NCBI GenBank assembly: GCA_936440205.1
Contig: OW387147.1
Coordinates: forward strand, 28,359,629-28,423,628
DNA length: 64,000 nt
Direction of reading: 5' to 3'
Source of the DNA: Lepidonotus clava
Taxonomy: Eukaryota > Annelida > Polychaeta > Phyllodocida > Polynoidae
Numbering within the stretch: position 1 is the first letter of the stretch; every line of letters begins with the position of its first letter. The notes under the pieces were generated by a model. The model ran no database searches and was not told where the DNA came from. It saw nothing but the letters and a program-made list of their open reading frames with translations. Below, one piece after another: positions 23,871-36,864 of this stretch. Position numbers and translations under genes: made by a program.

Positions 23871-26800
23871 GCCTGGTTTAGTCGCCACAACATGGCTCTG
23901 TTGACATTGGTGAGGTGTATCCTGTTCGACTTTACACCCAAAATATGGCTCTTGTCTCCTGCGGCTCACCCTGTATATTAACCTAACCTCATTCCACTCT
24001 CCGATTCCTTTTTCTCTTTTTTTTGTATAGAATTTTTTCCTCTTCTTTTTGGGGTCATCATTCACTTGTTTCAATATAGAAGAATCTGTGTTAAGTGCAT
24101 TTCAATGAAACTTGATACCCTGCTTTGACTGATAACCATCAAGTGACATTTAGTGGATGGATGATGGGGATGGTGCACATCTGATAGTTACCACAAAGTG
24201 AGAGGTGGAAAAAAGTGAGTCTTTATTGCAGTTTAAAAGCTGCCACCCACGGCCCATCCTGCCCTTTTGTTACAGTGGTGGAGGGAAATGTATCGTCTCT
24301 CACGACTCCTTGTCAGTATTGTCACTATTAACTACAAAAGCCCGCACCTTGCAGAGGTTATACTAAACTAACCCGGTTGCACTGATAGAGATGTGCGGAT
24401 AATAGTGAATAAAGTGTAAGTAAAACAGAACTTTCCAGATGTCTACTAATCCATTCAGGGAACTTAACGGTTTGGTGGGTTTCTTTCGAATGTGTTGTCA
24501 CTTTGCTTTCTCACATACATCCTTTAGGCAGGTCTAACTTACATCTTATTTATGACCAATCCCTGAAGCAAATTATTACAGCACTGGATGACACCAATAT
24601 ATCATCTTACGAAAATACACAAACAAACAAAACATTTCCAATACGGCCCACACTGATCTTTTCGTATACAATTAGAATTCGGGTAACAGCTTTTTAGTTC
24701 TACGTAGTTTAATGGCTAGTTTATATGGGTTTAAGCCTACTTTCCGTGATGACCAGCCATCACCACTCCCTCCCTGGGCCAAATCACCGTTAAATGGACA
24801 ACTAAAAGGAGTGACCCACTTCCTGAGGCCTTTGACCCCATGGCATTTTGTTATATCACATCAACCAATCAACAGCAAATATTGAATTCACAGGAAATAT
24901 GGCGTGGTATATGGTCAACCGATAAGACCTGAGCATCCTGCAATGTCCGGGATTAATTTTCTAGTATACACCTTCCTATAGTTTGCCAGCAGTTTGGAAT
25001 CTGTGCAATCATAAATGGTTTTGTATGCAAATAAATACAATTTTTAAAATAAAAAACAAAACAAACATACTTTCATGTTATATAGTCAGGAATGGCTGCT
25101 AAAGCATTTATTATCTAACATTTATGTAAGAAACTGGTATACCAGAGATATCCCCATGTCATAATATATTCTATGAGGCACATGTGTAAATGAAACCGCC
25201 AACAAGTGAAATACACACTTAGAAATAGTGGCATCTTATTCCTATAATATAAACATAGGGGCCATAAAAGAGTTGTTTGGAGTAAATAAGGTTATATCAC
25301 AAGTTGTAAACACCATGCCCCACTATACCCATATCCGTGTTCTTGTTTTGGTTGCAGCCAGTCGAAACCAGTGCCTGGACCCCTGTCATAAGGAGTGTCA
25401 GCCCAATCCCTACAAATAATCCCGACCTTTTCTAGCTGACAACTGACAATGTCGGCGATGCTAAGGCCACAAAGGCCAGCGCTGATTCTCTCGCTACCAT
25501 CCCTAAATGACACTGTTGACACAGTTGTCTTCCAAAGCTCCTCTGTCTTGTCACCTACTGAGAAGCTTTTTCAGACGGTTTTTAAGGTGGGGAACGATCC
25601 ATAAAGTTGGTGTAAACTCCACAAAAACCAACAGCCTGTCACGTTAGAGGATATCACGTATTTCACTTATCAAACCTGTGGGTATATGGTACACAGGGCC
25701 ATAAACCACAAACCCTGCCATGCAGTCCAACCAGGCCATGTCCCTCCCCCTCACTCGACGTCTTCATCCCTCACTTACACAAACATAGAGAATATGCTAG
25801 TCATAAAATATACACGACGTGCATCAAATACTAGGTAAATGTCACCAGAAGAAAGCCTGCATTCCGGATCAGTGTTATTCCTGAAGGTTAACCAAAAGGC
25901 ACTTGTCTGGTTCTTACATGTTCTGCTTTTATAAATATCACTGCATATTTACAAGGCTATTTATGTTCATTCATTCCCTTTAATGGGGAATAAGTGTCAC
26001 TTCTAAATGTCCCAATATCATGTGAGACCGTCCCTAGTTCAATAATTATGCCCATTCAGATATTTTGATAAACATACCTAAAATGAATGATATCAAAAAT
26101 GAAACAGCAGATATCTGTTTATCGTGAGATCCTTTCCAAAACTAACCTTCCTCTGCTCACGTGTCCACATGTTAAAGAGACGTTTAGGATGTTCCCACGT
26201 TTCTTTATTGATATTTCAGTGAATACGTTTACACCAGGTTCAAACCCCACGCCCTATCCCATTACTTATAAGTTATGTATAATATCCCTTCTAGCTTGTA
26301 CGCCCTTTTTTCTCACCAGTCAGGCTCTAGTGTGTTTGGGTCTCACCTAAAAAGGACCAGATCGTGAGAAGAACAGAAGCCCATTTCACATGGACCCCCC
26401 TGACTGGCGAGATCTTACAAACTATAGTATAAGTGCTAAGGTGGTCTTACAAAACGACAGCTCAATAATGTAAAGCAATAAATTGACTGTCATTTACTGT
26501 TACGACTTCTATGGTCATGCCTAAACGTACCATGCTAGAAGCATGTTTGGGTGAAATGAAGAACGAGAACCATGCTCGCTGGCATTATGAAATAGCAACA
26601 AAAGATGTGAATGGCCGTGCACAATTTCCATAGTTATCAAAATTATGGCCACAGACCATGAAAATATGACGGTGCTACAGGGTTTTTCTGAAATATCTGG
26701 TGCATGGAGAAACTCTGAATGATAAGTAAAGTTTTGAAAACGTCTGGCATGTTCATTCCCTAAATTTGATATTGGACGACGCACATTTCATACCCACGGT

Positions 26801-29800
26801 GCAATGTGTATATATATTCTATACCAGTAGCACTAATAGAACAAACACACTATGAGAGCACATTCAAAGACAGAAGGCTAAATCATTTCGACATTATGCA
26901 CGGTACCCCACTCTTCAAATGCCCAAAAATAACGAAGAGGTAACAAATGACCTTTTCTCAATTTATACAGGAATGCTGAAAAAGAACACCGCCTATTTTA
27001 TGTTGTTCTTTCTTAATGTTCTTTCTAAATGGTTTCGCCCTCGGAGGGCCTATAGAAAACAAGCACAGAAGAAAGTCTAACTTCAAAGCACATGCACCGA
27101 GGGAGGAGTAGAAAAAATAGTAGGATGATTAAGTGTTACCAGTTGCATCAATGGGCCTAACGGGACCACTGGGGTTGGGTTGACATGTTGACTTAGTGTG
27201 CCTCCCTCACCTTTACCTATGTTAAGGTTTAGCCTTACGCACCCTAATCTCGACTGGCAAGGCGGCGCCCATGCTCCAGCATTTACCACCGGGTATGTGT
27301 ACACACAGGGTAGTAGGGGTCAGGATATAGAAGAACAGTAGTTCTTTATGTCAGGACAGAATGTATTACTGAGTGAACATTCTTCATACTAATCACATGT
27401 TCAAGAATCTTTTCAACGGGGTACTTGAGACTAATTTTTCTGTCCCCCCCCCCCCCCCAATAATTATACTAAAAATATTTTACAGGGAGTTTATATCACG
27501 TACGTGGCTAATATTTTATGTTCATTCTTTTATACTTCATTGTTATCCATAATAGATGATATTTCAATCATCATGAAGAGACTACTTCTTTCACTCATAG
27601 CAAACTGACAGAAGTAAAACATCTGGGGTGCCCTTCTGGACAAGTACAGCTTAAAATACCCACACACCATAAAATACCCTTCGTACCCTAGAAGTAATTA
27701 GCAATTTGGCACCTAGTGAAGAAACATAAACATTGGTCTGGATATCACCTGAGACAGCCGTATGCGGGCAATCTAATTGTGTTCTGGGTCTATGAAACAA
27801 GAAGATAAAGGACATCCCCCGTACGGAACGCTCTGCTTTCATGGTACTTGGTAGGCTACAATATACCACTGTCAATCTGACCATAACGATAGTCATAAGG
27901 TTTGCCAGGATAAGGGGCTCGTACGTTGAACAGGATGACCCGGTGTTATCAATATCAATTTTGTGTAAATTAAAAGGGACTCGACACAGTGATATCTTTA
28001 AACTGTCGTATAAGAGATCAATGGGCTGAGTACTTGTCTTTCACTTAAGTCGTCTTACCTGTAGAACGGTAGAACCCTCCTCACTGAATTATCCATAAGC
28101 TGGGTACAACCAGTTATAGTCCTCTCGATCTATCTTCCTCTGTGCCTATGCACTCTCTGACTACTCTCACAGTCCCGTCTTCTATATGATTATGACTTTA
28201 CCGAGGCCAGATTCTGACACAGGATAACCCCTCCTTCTGCCCCCTCCCCACCACCCTAGCGGCAGCCCCCTGTAACAATAACCTTGTAACGGGTAGCGGG
28301 AGGTGGGGCTTTTCACCAGGCAGAGACGCGTGCTCCACTTCCTGTTGTGCAGGGTGAATGTAGGTATAACAGAAGGTTTTTAAAAATCGACCTGAGACTT
28401 TTTCTGAGAGGTGAATCAGATAATCCATCCCAAATGATGGGAAAAACTGTTTGAGTACAGATGATTCGGCATGTAGTTTAACTTCAATAAATTTTTAAAG
28501 GGGGTAATTTTTTTCCTGATAACAAAATCAAATAATCCCTTTGCGCTCGTACGCCATGATAGAACTGGTCATGAAAGTCATGTAGACAGATAGAGCATGA
28601 AGAGAGCTTTCATTTGGTACTAAATATGTGTAGATGAACCACTTTTAAGTGCCCTAAAATTTGAAAAATAGGGTAAAAAATTGCACATTTTGGTAGAAAT
28701 CCACTAATTTTGGCCATTTTTGCATTTAAAACACCCTGGTGCGCACTTACACCATAAGACATGTAAGAATGGTTGTCATTTAGCATCTAAGGTTATAGTT
28801 AAAGCTTCAATTTGGTACCACACATTTATATATTTGTGGTTTAGAAAGGCCTCTAAATTTGAGAGGAAAAAAGACAAATTTTGCTTTTTCTGAAATCTTG
28901 GAGTTGGGGAAGAAAATCAGCTCTAATTCTAATTTTCAAGCCTAAATCACCATAATTTTGTTACAACTATGTGAAAATATGAATACTGATTGATTTCTAA
29001 CCACCCATTAGACCATACATTTAACAAACAAGCAACCATGCGATTTTTCTTGTGAAAACCCCAGCCAAAATGCCTCTTCTGTTACACCTAGTGAATGGAG
29101 GCTGAAAAAGTGTGTTTGCCAGCCCTATTATCTTCTGACAGTGGTCGAGTTGTAGGGACAAAGTGAGCGCTGACGTTTGGCCCAGGTTAGAGCGATGTCA
29201 CGCTGGGGTGTAGAAGGGTGAGAATGGGCAGGGAGGGAATGAGCATGTGGCCATGGGTCTGAAGTCTTTTTGCAGGTATTACTCTTTATGATGAGAGAAT
29301 GGAGGGACGAGAGATGGAGGGAGGAAAATGTTAGAGTAATATACAAAAGTGGGAAGGACATAGGAAAAGAATATCCTATGATCTTGGTGGGGGAGGGGGG
29401 GGGGGGGGTAATGGAGAGACGGACGATTAGTAGATAGGGAAAATTGACTGTAAAACCCTTGAAGAAATGTATCAAAATATGAATAAAATCACTGATTTTC
29501 TTTATAGATAAACACCTTTCTAACACCGCTGCATCGCAGCCATGCAGCTCTTTGGTTAACATCCTACTTCGTAACCTTTAATACATATATCTAACCCCCA
29601 TAGGACGTGCTGGAGGAAGCACGGGGTGGTGGGGGTGGGGAGCGGATCCCATGCTAAAGTAAACCTATCCGAACGGAAAATAAAACTGAAACCTTTGCAC
29701 ATTCATCTTCAAGTCACGTACTTCACCGGAATTCACTGCACTCAAAAGTCCACAGACAAATGTCACCCAAGAAGAAACGTGTCTTTGTAGAAACTACCAA

Positions 29801-32800
29801 GAAAAGCACTATTCTTGAAGGTGTGAGGAAGTATCAGGTGAGAACCAAATTAACCTTAAAAACACTACGGGGGTCTGAGGGCTGACGGGTATACATGTAT
29901 TACACATCAAGTATATCCAAGTGAGTTCAGTCATGTCAGATTTCTGACATCTCACTGACTTGAAGACTACATTTCGACCCCCTTTTCATATGAAGCTCTC
30001 AGTTGGTTAATCCTGAAAGACACCCATATGAATATAATACGCATCACACACCATACCATGACCAACCTATTATTAAAGCCTTCATCCCTCATACCCGAAT
30101 TACCCTAGATGTTGGTATTATTAACAGAGTGCACGCTTGACCTTTCTTGACTGACGATTACCTTGGATTCCTCGGGTGCAACCCCTCCAGAAAGCTAACG
30201 GACCATGTAGACACCTTGAGACCACCCGGCCCACATCATAACCCATAGAGGAATGGGTAATGAGCCTGGCCTGATCTTTGGTTAAGCCTGCAGTCTGACC
30301 TGATATATGATAAACATGTAGGTTATGACAGATAGGACCTACGCAGCAACTTATAGTTTCTTTGCAGCGTAAATAAAACGGGGGTACACTAAGGGGAAGG
30401 TGCCATCGTTCTCTGGATCCACTATCATCCGTGCAAACATTTTTGTTGGTATTTCTTCTAACATTAGTAACAACCCATAAAATTTGCTCACTTCGAAAAA
30501 CCAAACTATTCTGTTTGTCTCTACTCCTTCTTGACACAACACAAGGCTTATTTTCAAAAGCAATCGATAACCGCTTGTCTGTACTGTAATCTGTCTATAA
30601 TCGCTTTCTGATAATTTTGTTCTGTAAAGCTCTAAAACTCAACCCCGACTAGACTTTGTGAACTTGCACAAAGCTGGCTGTGTGGTTCCTGAGGCTGACC
30701 ATGGCGACCACAGTAACCACCACCTCTTTTACTATACTTTTACCGACAATATCGGGGAAACTGGGAGATATCGTCACTGCACTTCAACTGCCGCGGTCTT
30801 ACTTCCAACAGAGTGAGCACACAATAACCATCATTAGACTGCACTTCCTTTAGGCACTTTGTATCCAGGACTCAGTTTTTTTTTAGTTGAGAGCGTTGTT
30901 CTCTCTCTGGGTACTTTTTAGATGGTGTGATGGGTTTGCACTGTGGAGATGTCTATCTACACATCGTCGGTAAACGTACCAATGGTTGTCAACTACGCCA
31001 AAGATTATAGGCTTGTTTGTTGTGTGAGCTCTCGTTATTTGTAAACCCTCAAGATATTTTTGAGATATATGATATAGAGTTGCTTGAACTGTATTGAATT
31101 GTTAGGAAAAGTAAAGACGTGATATTGACGTTGGTGAAAACCTCCACATATCTTATGTAACGATTTTATGGTAGTTTTCAGACTGACTGTAAGCAAAGAA
31201 ATCCAATGGGTATCCAAAATATGGATAAATATATGAGGGCAGTATGTAGTAGCTGACAGCTCTTCTCATCGGTACGTTAAAAATAATGGTCAGTAGCATA
31301 ACTGGGTCAGCTCTCATCTGTGGTAAACATACAAGAAATGACGGTTTTAGCATATTATTATCTCTCAATGTTATATTCATAACAGTAAAGTAATCTAAGC
31401 TGAGAAGCATTAAAGGTTATCAGGCATATTTCCACCCAAGCCGCTCTTATTTTTAAAGCTATGCGTAGTCTTCACGGCCCTCAGATGCATTTGTTGTGGT
31501 TTATCTCAACCTTCTAGCATCGGTTTTCTTTCCTTGTTCATTTCAGCTTTAACCTCAAGATATACCCACCACATCCGCTATTTAACCCCGCTTACCAGCA
31601 AATTGCTTCAGCAGATTGCCCGATCCCCAGGGGTGGTCAGATGAGGAGGAGTACTCAATGAACTGAGGTACACACAGCATCAACATCCCACTCAAAACAC
31701 TTCACAAGTAATCGCTCAGACGACAGGAACTGCGTCTGGCCTTACCCGTATGTTTTTCCCTCTACGAACTGCTGTGAGCTGCTCATTTCCAAACTCCCGA
31801 TGTAGGTCATGATGAGCGTTGACTGATATGGTTCTGTGAGTGGTACCAGTTGCTCCGGTTACGTTAAAACTGAGATCTTTCTGTTGCTATGTGGAGTAAT
31901 AGATTTATATCATGCATACGTGTGCCAATTTCCCCTCGAAACATGCATGCTGGTACGTGTTTTTGCTCACGTACTCTGGGGCATGTCGGACGGTTTAGTA
32001 GGTTAGTTGAAAACAGGCAGTATTACTCATCCCTGCGATGGAGATCGGAGTGCATGGGTCTCTATCACAAGGTTATTTCTTTGTAGACCATCAGTTTCAG
32101 TTTGTAAAAACTTAACAACAAACAGATGGTACAAAACCAGTGAAATAACAATAAAAGCCCGTCCTACAGGATATTTACATGGAACTGGACATGTTTTTTC
32201 TCGACCTAGTACATAATGCGCAATAATAACACGCAGAAAACATCAAATATTCATTTTCTTGAAGGAAAAAAGCACGAAAACTCCAAGTGAGTTAACGGAA
32301 CGTCCTAAACTGAGGTCTGTCTACTAGGGATGCAGATACATGTCTGTAGCTATCAACGCTTCATGGCAATTGCTACAATGTGCATGTTTAAACATTTAAA
32401 CATGGGTACCCTTTACTTTTTACACTTCTTTTTTTTTGCAGAGCAGACATTCTCCGCCGCTGTTGCCGTTTTGTTTGATCTAAACATCGACTTCCCACCG
32501 CCCCTGATCAATGATCATTCTGACAGAAAACTAGGGCTATAAATAGATTCCCATGAATAGGCGCACCTTTGCCCAGGTATGGGGGCCGATATCATGGCCA
32601 TCGATATAACACAGGCTGGACCAAACCAATGAAAGGGAGCTTTGTGTGAGTTTCAACTGAACGAAGTTAAGCTTTTGAATTTCGCTATAGCTGAATTAAT
32701 TGTTGCGGACAAGCTGTGGACATGCTGCCCTCAACGATTTTCCTCGTGGAGCATCATATTTTTACAAAAGATTAAAATTATGCGCACATGCAGTGACACC

Positions 32801-34928
32801 CGCATAATTGATTTAAACTAAACGTCAACATCAGCTGCCGACAGACATTGTGTGTTATTCTATAAGAGTAGAAATTACGAAGTTTGGAGGTGAGCTAAAT
32901 AGACTGGTGCTATCTACAAGCAGGTCCTAAGAACGCCTCGAAACAGATATAAAGTAGGTTAACATTGTCTGAATTGCTCGCATGTCACTTAACATTACCA
33001 TATATACTCAAAGACGGCCTGATGCCTCTAAAACTAGAGGGGCTTGAATTACATGGTCACCCTTGGGAAACTCACACTCAAGTTTGACTACGCTTATAGG
33101 AATGGTCTTACGCTATATCTTAACTGTGTGAGATCAATATTATAAGAATTATCTTCTACTGCTGTGTAGTGAGGAAAATCAAATTAAAATTATTTCCACA
33201 AGCCGAAAATGGCAAGTAGTTTTTCTGTATCTACTTGCCCCGCCTTAAATTGACATGTCCCCGGCCATGACGACATGCATTTACGTTACACCCTGGGTAA
33301 CATAACCTGGTTTCTCAAACTAAAACAAGGCCGTGTTATTTCAAGTACCACCCGGACATCGTGAATGTCACAAGAAAACAAGGGTCTGACAGTTAGCCCT
33401 TATCTGAGGACATCTCTTATCAAAATACTTATGTGGATCTCTGTTTCTCTTTCACTTGTAACTCTGTTATCACAATTTACTCGAGGCAGCGTCAATATAG
33501 CACATACCAAGTTCACACTCTACACGTCCATTTCTCCAAATCGAGCCTATACATTTAGTGATCCTCCTCATATCTCTTTTAGGTATACCGTAAATATATA
33601 ATGTGGCAATGCTTTACGTGCGTATGGCCTCAACAAAGAGGGTTGCAGACGGCAATGTTAGCTAACTTATATTTGTATATACCATAATATTGTACCTTGA
33701 GTTCACGTACTACGCTGATGGTCATGTACAGTGCCCTTATTGACTTAGAGAGTACACTGATTGTTCTATTTGTGCCACTTTCCCTCGCCAACAAAAATGC
33801 AGAGACGGGCCAGAACTTCCTTTCTTTATATACGTGAAAAAAGACCCTTTTTTGTTCTCTCACATAGATGTTCGTGACTGACAGCTGTAGCTATTCCAGG
33901 ATATATGATGGGACAAAAATAAACCAAATATATATGAGAAATATCCCTAGGCAATATACAAGCCGTAAATTTGAGTCATGCAAAAGCACAAAACAAAACA
34001 TGCAGTCGTGTCATAATTGTCATTTTTGCGACACCACTTCCTAGTCTGAAGTCTGGAAACATTTAAAGCATGATGTGGGCTGTCTGTACTCGGTAGGAAT
34101 GAATAACCGAATTCAGGTACAATGAATTAGGTCAACATTTTTTTTCTTTATATAAACACAACTAACTTCCCCCATTTAGAATTTTCTATCATGGTCAGTC
34201 TGAGCCTATCTCATAATGATGACTAAAATCCCGGGGATTTACAATGGTCAGGTGTATTTGTGGAAACAACCAGAAGTGAGGTCAGATTGCATTGTATGGT
34301 GCCAAAGTCTAACCACCGAGTGTGTGTGAGAGGTTATAAAAACCTCCTCGGAGCGGCCACACGTGTAGGGCAGGACATGCAGATTCTGGCACGTACTGCT
34401 CACATTGTTCTCCCAGGTTCTGCTTCACAAAGTACGCAACTACTCAGAGTGGCCCCGGAGCTTCTAGGCAGAGCGGAATATCGATCCGTGGTTGTAAAAT
34501 AATATGGTTCAACGATGGCTCTAACTCTGTGGGAGCCGCTATCTGTTCGAAGAATGTTCCAGGTTACCTAAGCCTGATATGGAATTGATATGAACCTACA
34601 TAACGACAGCTCAACTCTGCTGCTGCTCTGTCAACTTTGTTATTGTATAGGATCCACAAACTTACAAATCACATGTTATATTATACAGAAAATTACCAAT
34701 GAAACTAAGTTCACCGTTGTTATAAATACAGTACATTTCTCGTTTCCTAATCCTTTATATTTTATCAGTCCATACCTGATCCAATCAATATTCAAACTTA
34801 TGTATACTTCACAGGCTGATGAAATAATTTTGAAATAAAAAGGTATACTTAATAGATAAATCCAATAATAAACGTCCTTATAAGGACACTGGGGTAATAG
34901 CAAGCAGGGTAGAAATGAGACAACTTAC

Positions 34929-35225
34929 CTAAATTTGATCACAATACAGGTAGATTTATATCCGGATGATACTGTAATATCCGTATGCGTGTGTATTCAC
35001 CCTCCACACAGACCTCCTATGACTATGAGATATAGGCGCTCTATGACTATCACTATGAGATATAGGTACTCCAGGGGAATTTGTATGAACAGATGACAAA
35101 ATCCCCACCACACGACCGTTCCGGCCAAGGTTCAACCACTGACTGATTCAACCTTCCCACCAAACGCACGGTAAATATACCCAGAGTGTCCCCTTACTTC
35201 CGCCTGGGACCGAACTGATGTAAGC
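34929..35225 (-). other. Candidate noncoding first exon of the DNAJB6-like gene
   Basis: On the minus strand, AATTTAG|GTAAGTTG at 34929/34928 is a near-consensus donor, and the core promoter-like elements at 35.23-35.29 kb lie just upstream of it. The exon 5' end is a guess from the promoter position. A short tandem repeat (TATGAGATATAGG twice, 35026-35070) lies inside. Other upstream donors exist, so this is one of several possibilities. Confidence 0.3.
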
Positions 35226-35230
35226 CGCTC

Positions 35231-35290
35231 TCTGATTGGCTGAGGCGTCACAGATCACACGACAAAGACGAGACACGTGACGTCAGGAGC
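35231..35290. promoter_or_regulatory. Promoter-like cluster: CCAAT box, E-box and CRE
   Basis: GATTGGCT (35234-35241) is an inverted NF-Y CCAAT box (AGCCAATC on the minus strand). CACGTG (35274-35279) overlaps TGACGTCA (35278-35285). The set lies in a short CpG-bearing stretch flanked by AT-rich DNA. It would serve the minus-strand candidate exon next to it. Confidence 0.45.
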
Positions 35291-36789
35291 CACAAGGGTC
35301 GCAAAGAGGGTAATTTTTAGAAGTTTATTTTTGGTTGTACTCGTGGTTTTGTGGTGGATGGAGTGGGGGTATTTTAATGAGTTTAGGGAAAGTGCATAGA
35401 ATAGTCATCAGCTTTGAGAGATTTCATCTTGAATCACTGTACTGTAAAGATGACGAGAGCATGATAATATACTTTCTTAGTCTAAGAAGGTCTTTTCATT
35501 AAAGGTATTATTAAAGAGGTTTGTTTTGTATAATATTATGACATGCAATTAAAAAAAGCCTCAGTCCTTTCATTACCTTTTAGCTTAATGTTGTGTCCTT
35601 TTGGTAGAATGAAAGAAGTTTTCTCTATAGTTGTAGAATACCATTTTAGCTGATAAATACTGATACTACTTACCAAAGGTAAACTTATCACTATTCTACT
35701 CAGTCACAACCAACAGAACAGGTCATAGCTATTTCCGAGCACCATAGGGTACGGACAAAAATAACAACTTCCTCTCGGATTTAGTTTCCGTTTGCGTACA
35801 TTTACCTGTAGTCACAACTTAAAGGGTTTGGGGGTGGGGAGTGGGGCTGCTTCTTTGTTTTCATCCGGGTACACATCTTTGCCCCTCGGACGACCACCAC
35901 CTGTCGTGGGGTAAGTCAACTACATCTGGGCTCCCCATTGGGATAGAAGTAACAGGTTGTGATCGTACACACTGTCATCACGTCAGACTCACCTGTGTGT
36001 TATAATGTACCTAGCAGCTGCTTTAAAACACCTGTTGGTAAACTAGGATTTAGAGCGAGGACAGATGATCCATGGGATGGGTAGGGAGGACTGAGATAAG
36101 CATGTTAAAGTGGGTTTCTTTATCTTCTATTCCATGGATTATTGACCCCAGATTGAGCCATTACGTGCATGTTTTGGTGTGTTTTTGAAAGATTTAATCT
36201 CAACATAAACATTTCGTATCTGTTTCACTTTTCTCCTTTCTATTCCAACCTCATACCTTTTTAAAAATTCTTTTTTTAGTATAAACGACATCCTTGTCAG
36301 ACATAGGTGGGGAAAAACAGTTTAGACGATGTGGTTGGAACTGGTTGCCCACTTAGGCACTAACTCTCAAACTGAATCTGAAGTAAGGGCTGCAAATAAT
36401 ATCATTGGTACAGTGGGATACCGATTCAAAAAGATATACAAGTCTGGCTGCCAGATGTAAAAGTCTTCACTTTCCAGTCCTGGTAAGCTAATACTGTAGG
36501 ATTAAATCCCAATGGGATACACGACAATCCGGGTACATTTTGGGGATCAAACAGGTGAGGGGGATTATAGGTACTCCTCATATGAGTATGACAACAGTCA
36601 CGTACATCTTCTACATCTAACTAATCAAGTCAACTGTCGTCGGAAAAAAAACACCAGGACTGGAGGCGTAAAAGGCAGTCACATTATAAAAGTCAGCTTA
36701 ACTCCACTCTACTTTTAAACACTGACGGCAGAGCAGATATATACTGGTGTATCGGGAAAGTACAAAAAGGATAAGATCAAGACTGGTGC

Positions 36790-36855
36790 AAATGAAGTGG
36801 GGCGGGACAGTGTAGTGGATAACCTCCTCGCCCGACCAGGTTCGACCCTTGAGAT
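36790..36855 (+). repeat. tRNA-like SINE head fragment
   Basis: GTGTAGTGGATAACC has A-box character and CCAGGTTCGACCC is an excellent B-box, about 30 bases apart, as in a pol III promoter derived from a tRNA. The sequence is cut off within 15 bases by the transposon starting at 36865, and I do not see a SINE body on either side. Folding as a functional tRNA is not evident. Confidence 0.45.
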
Positions 36856-36864
36856 TGATTGTAA

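Larger units (their letters stand above)
18414..34928 (-). other. Upstream region or presumed first intron of the DNAJB6-like gene
   Basis: About 16.5 kb without a recognisable protein gene. It contains the 310-bp element at 21131, a G-poor block on the plus strand (about 20.69-23.1 kb), an X-box at 23857, and several minus-strand donor-like sites (CTACAG|GTAAGAC near 28056, ATACAG|GTAAGAT near 22435). Any of those donors could mark an upstream noncoding exon. The piece from 28.5 to 29.1 kb has the AAATTT-rich texture of a transposon interior, but I could not find its ends. Confidence 0.4.

Noticed and set aside
26221-26250. tRNA gene suggested by AGGTTCAAACCCC (B-box)
   Set aside because: No A-box at the right distance and no cloverleaf arms.
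29128-29562. 144-codon minus-strand ORF
   Set aside because: Low-complexity S/P/H-rich translation of purine-rich DNA including a G14 run; no domain.
30121-30537. 138-codon minus-strand ORF
   Set aside because: No recognisable motif, overlapping ORFs in other frames, and nothing in the context to support it.
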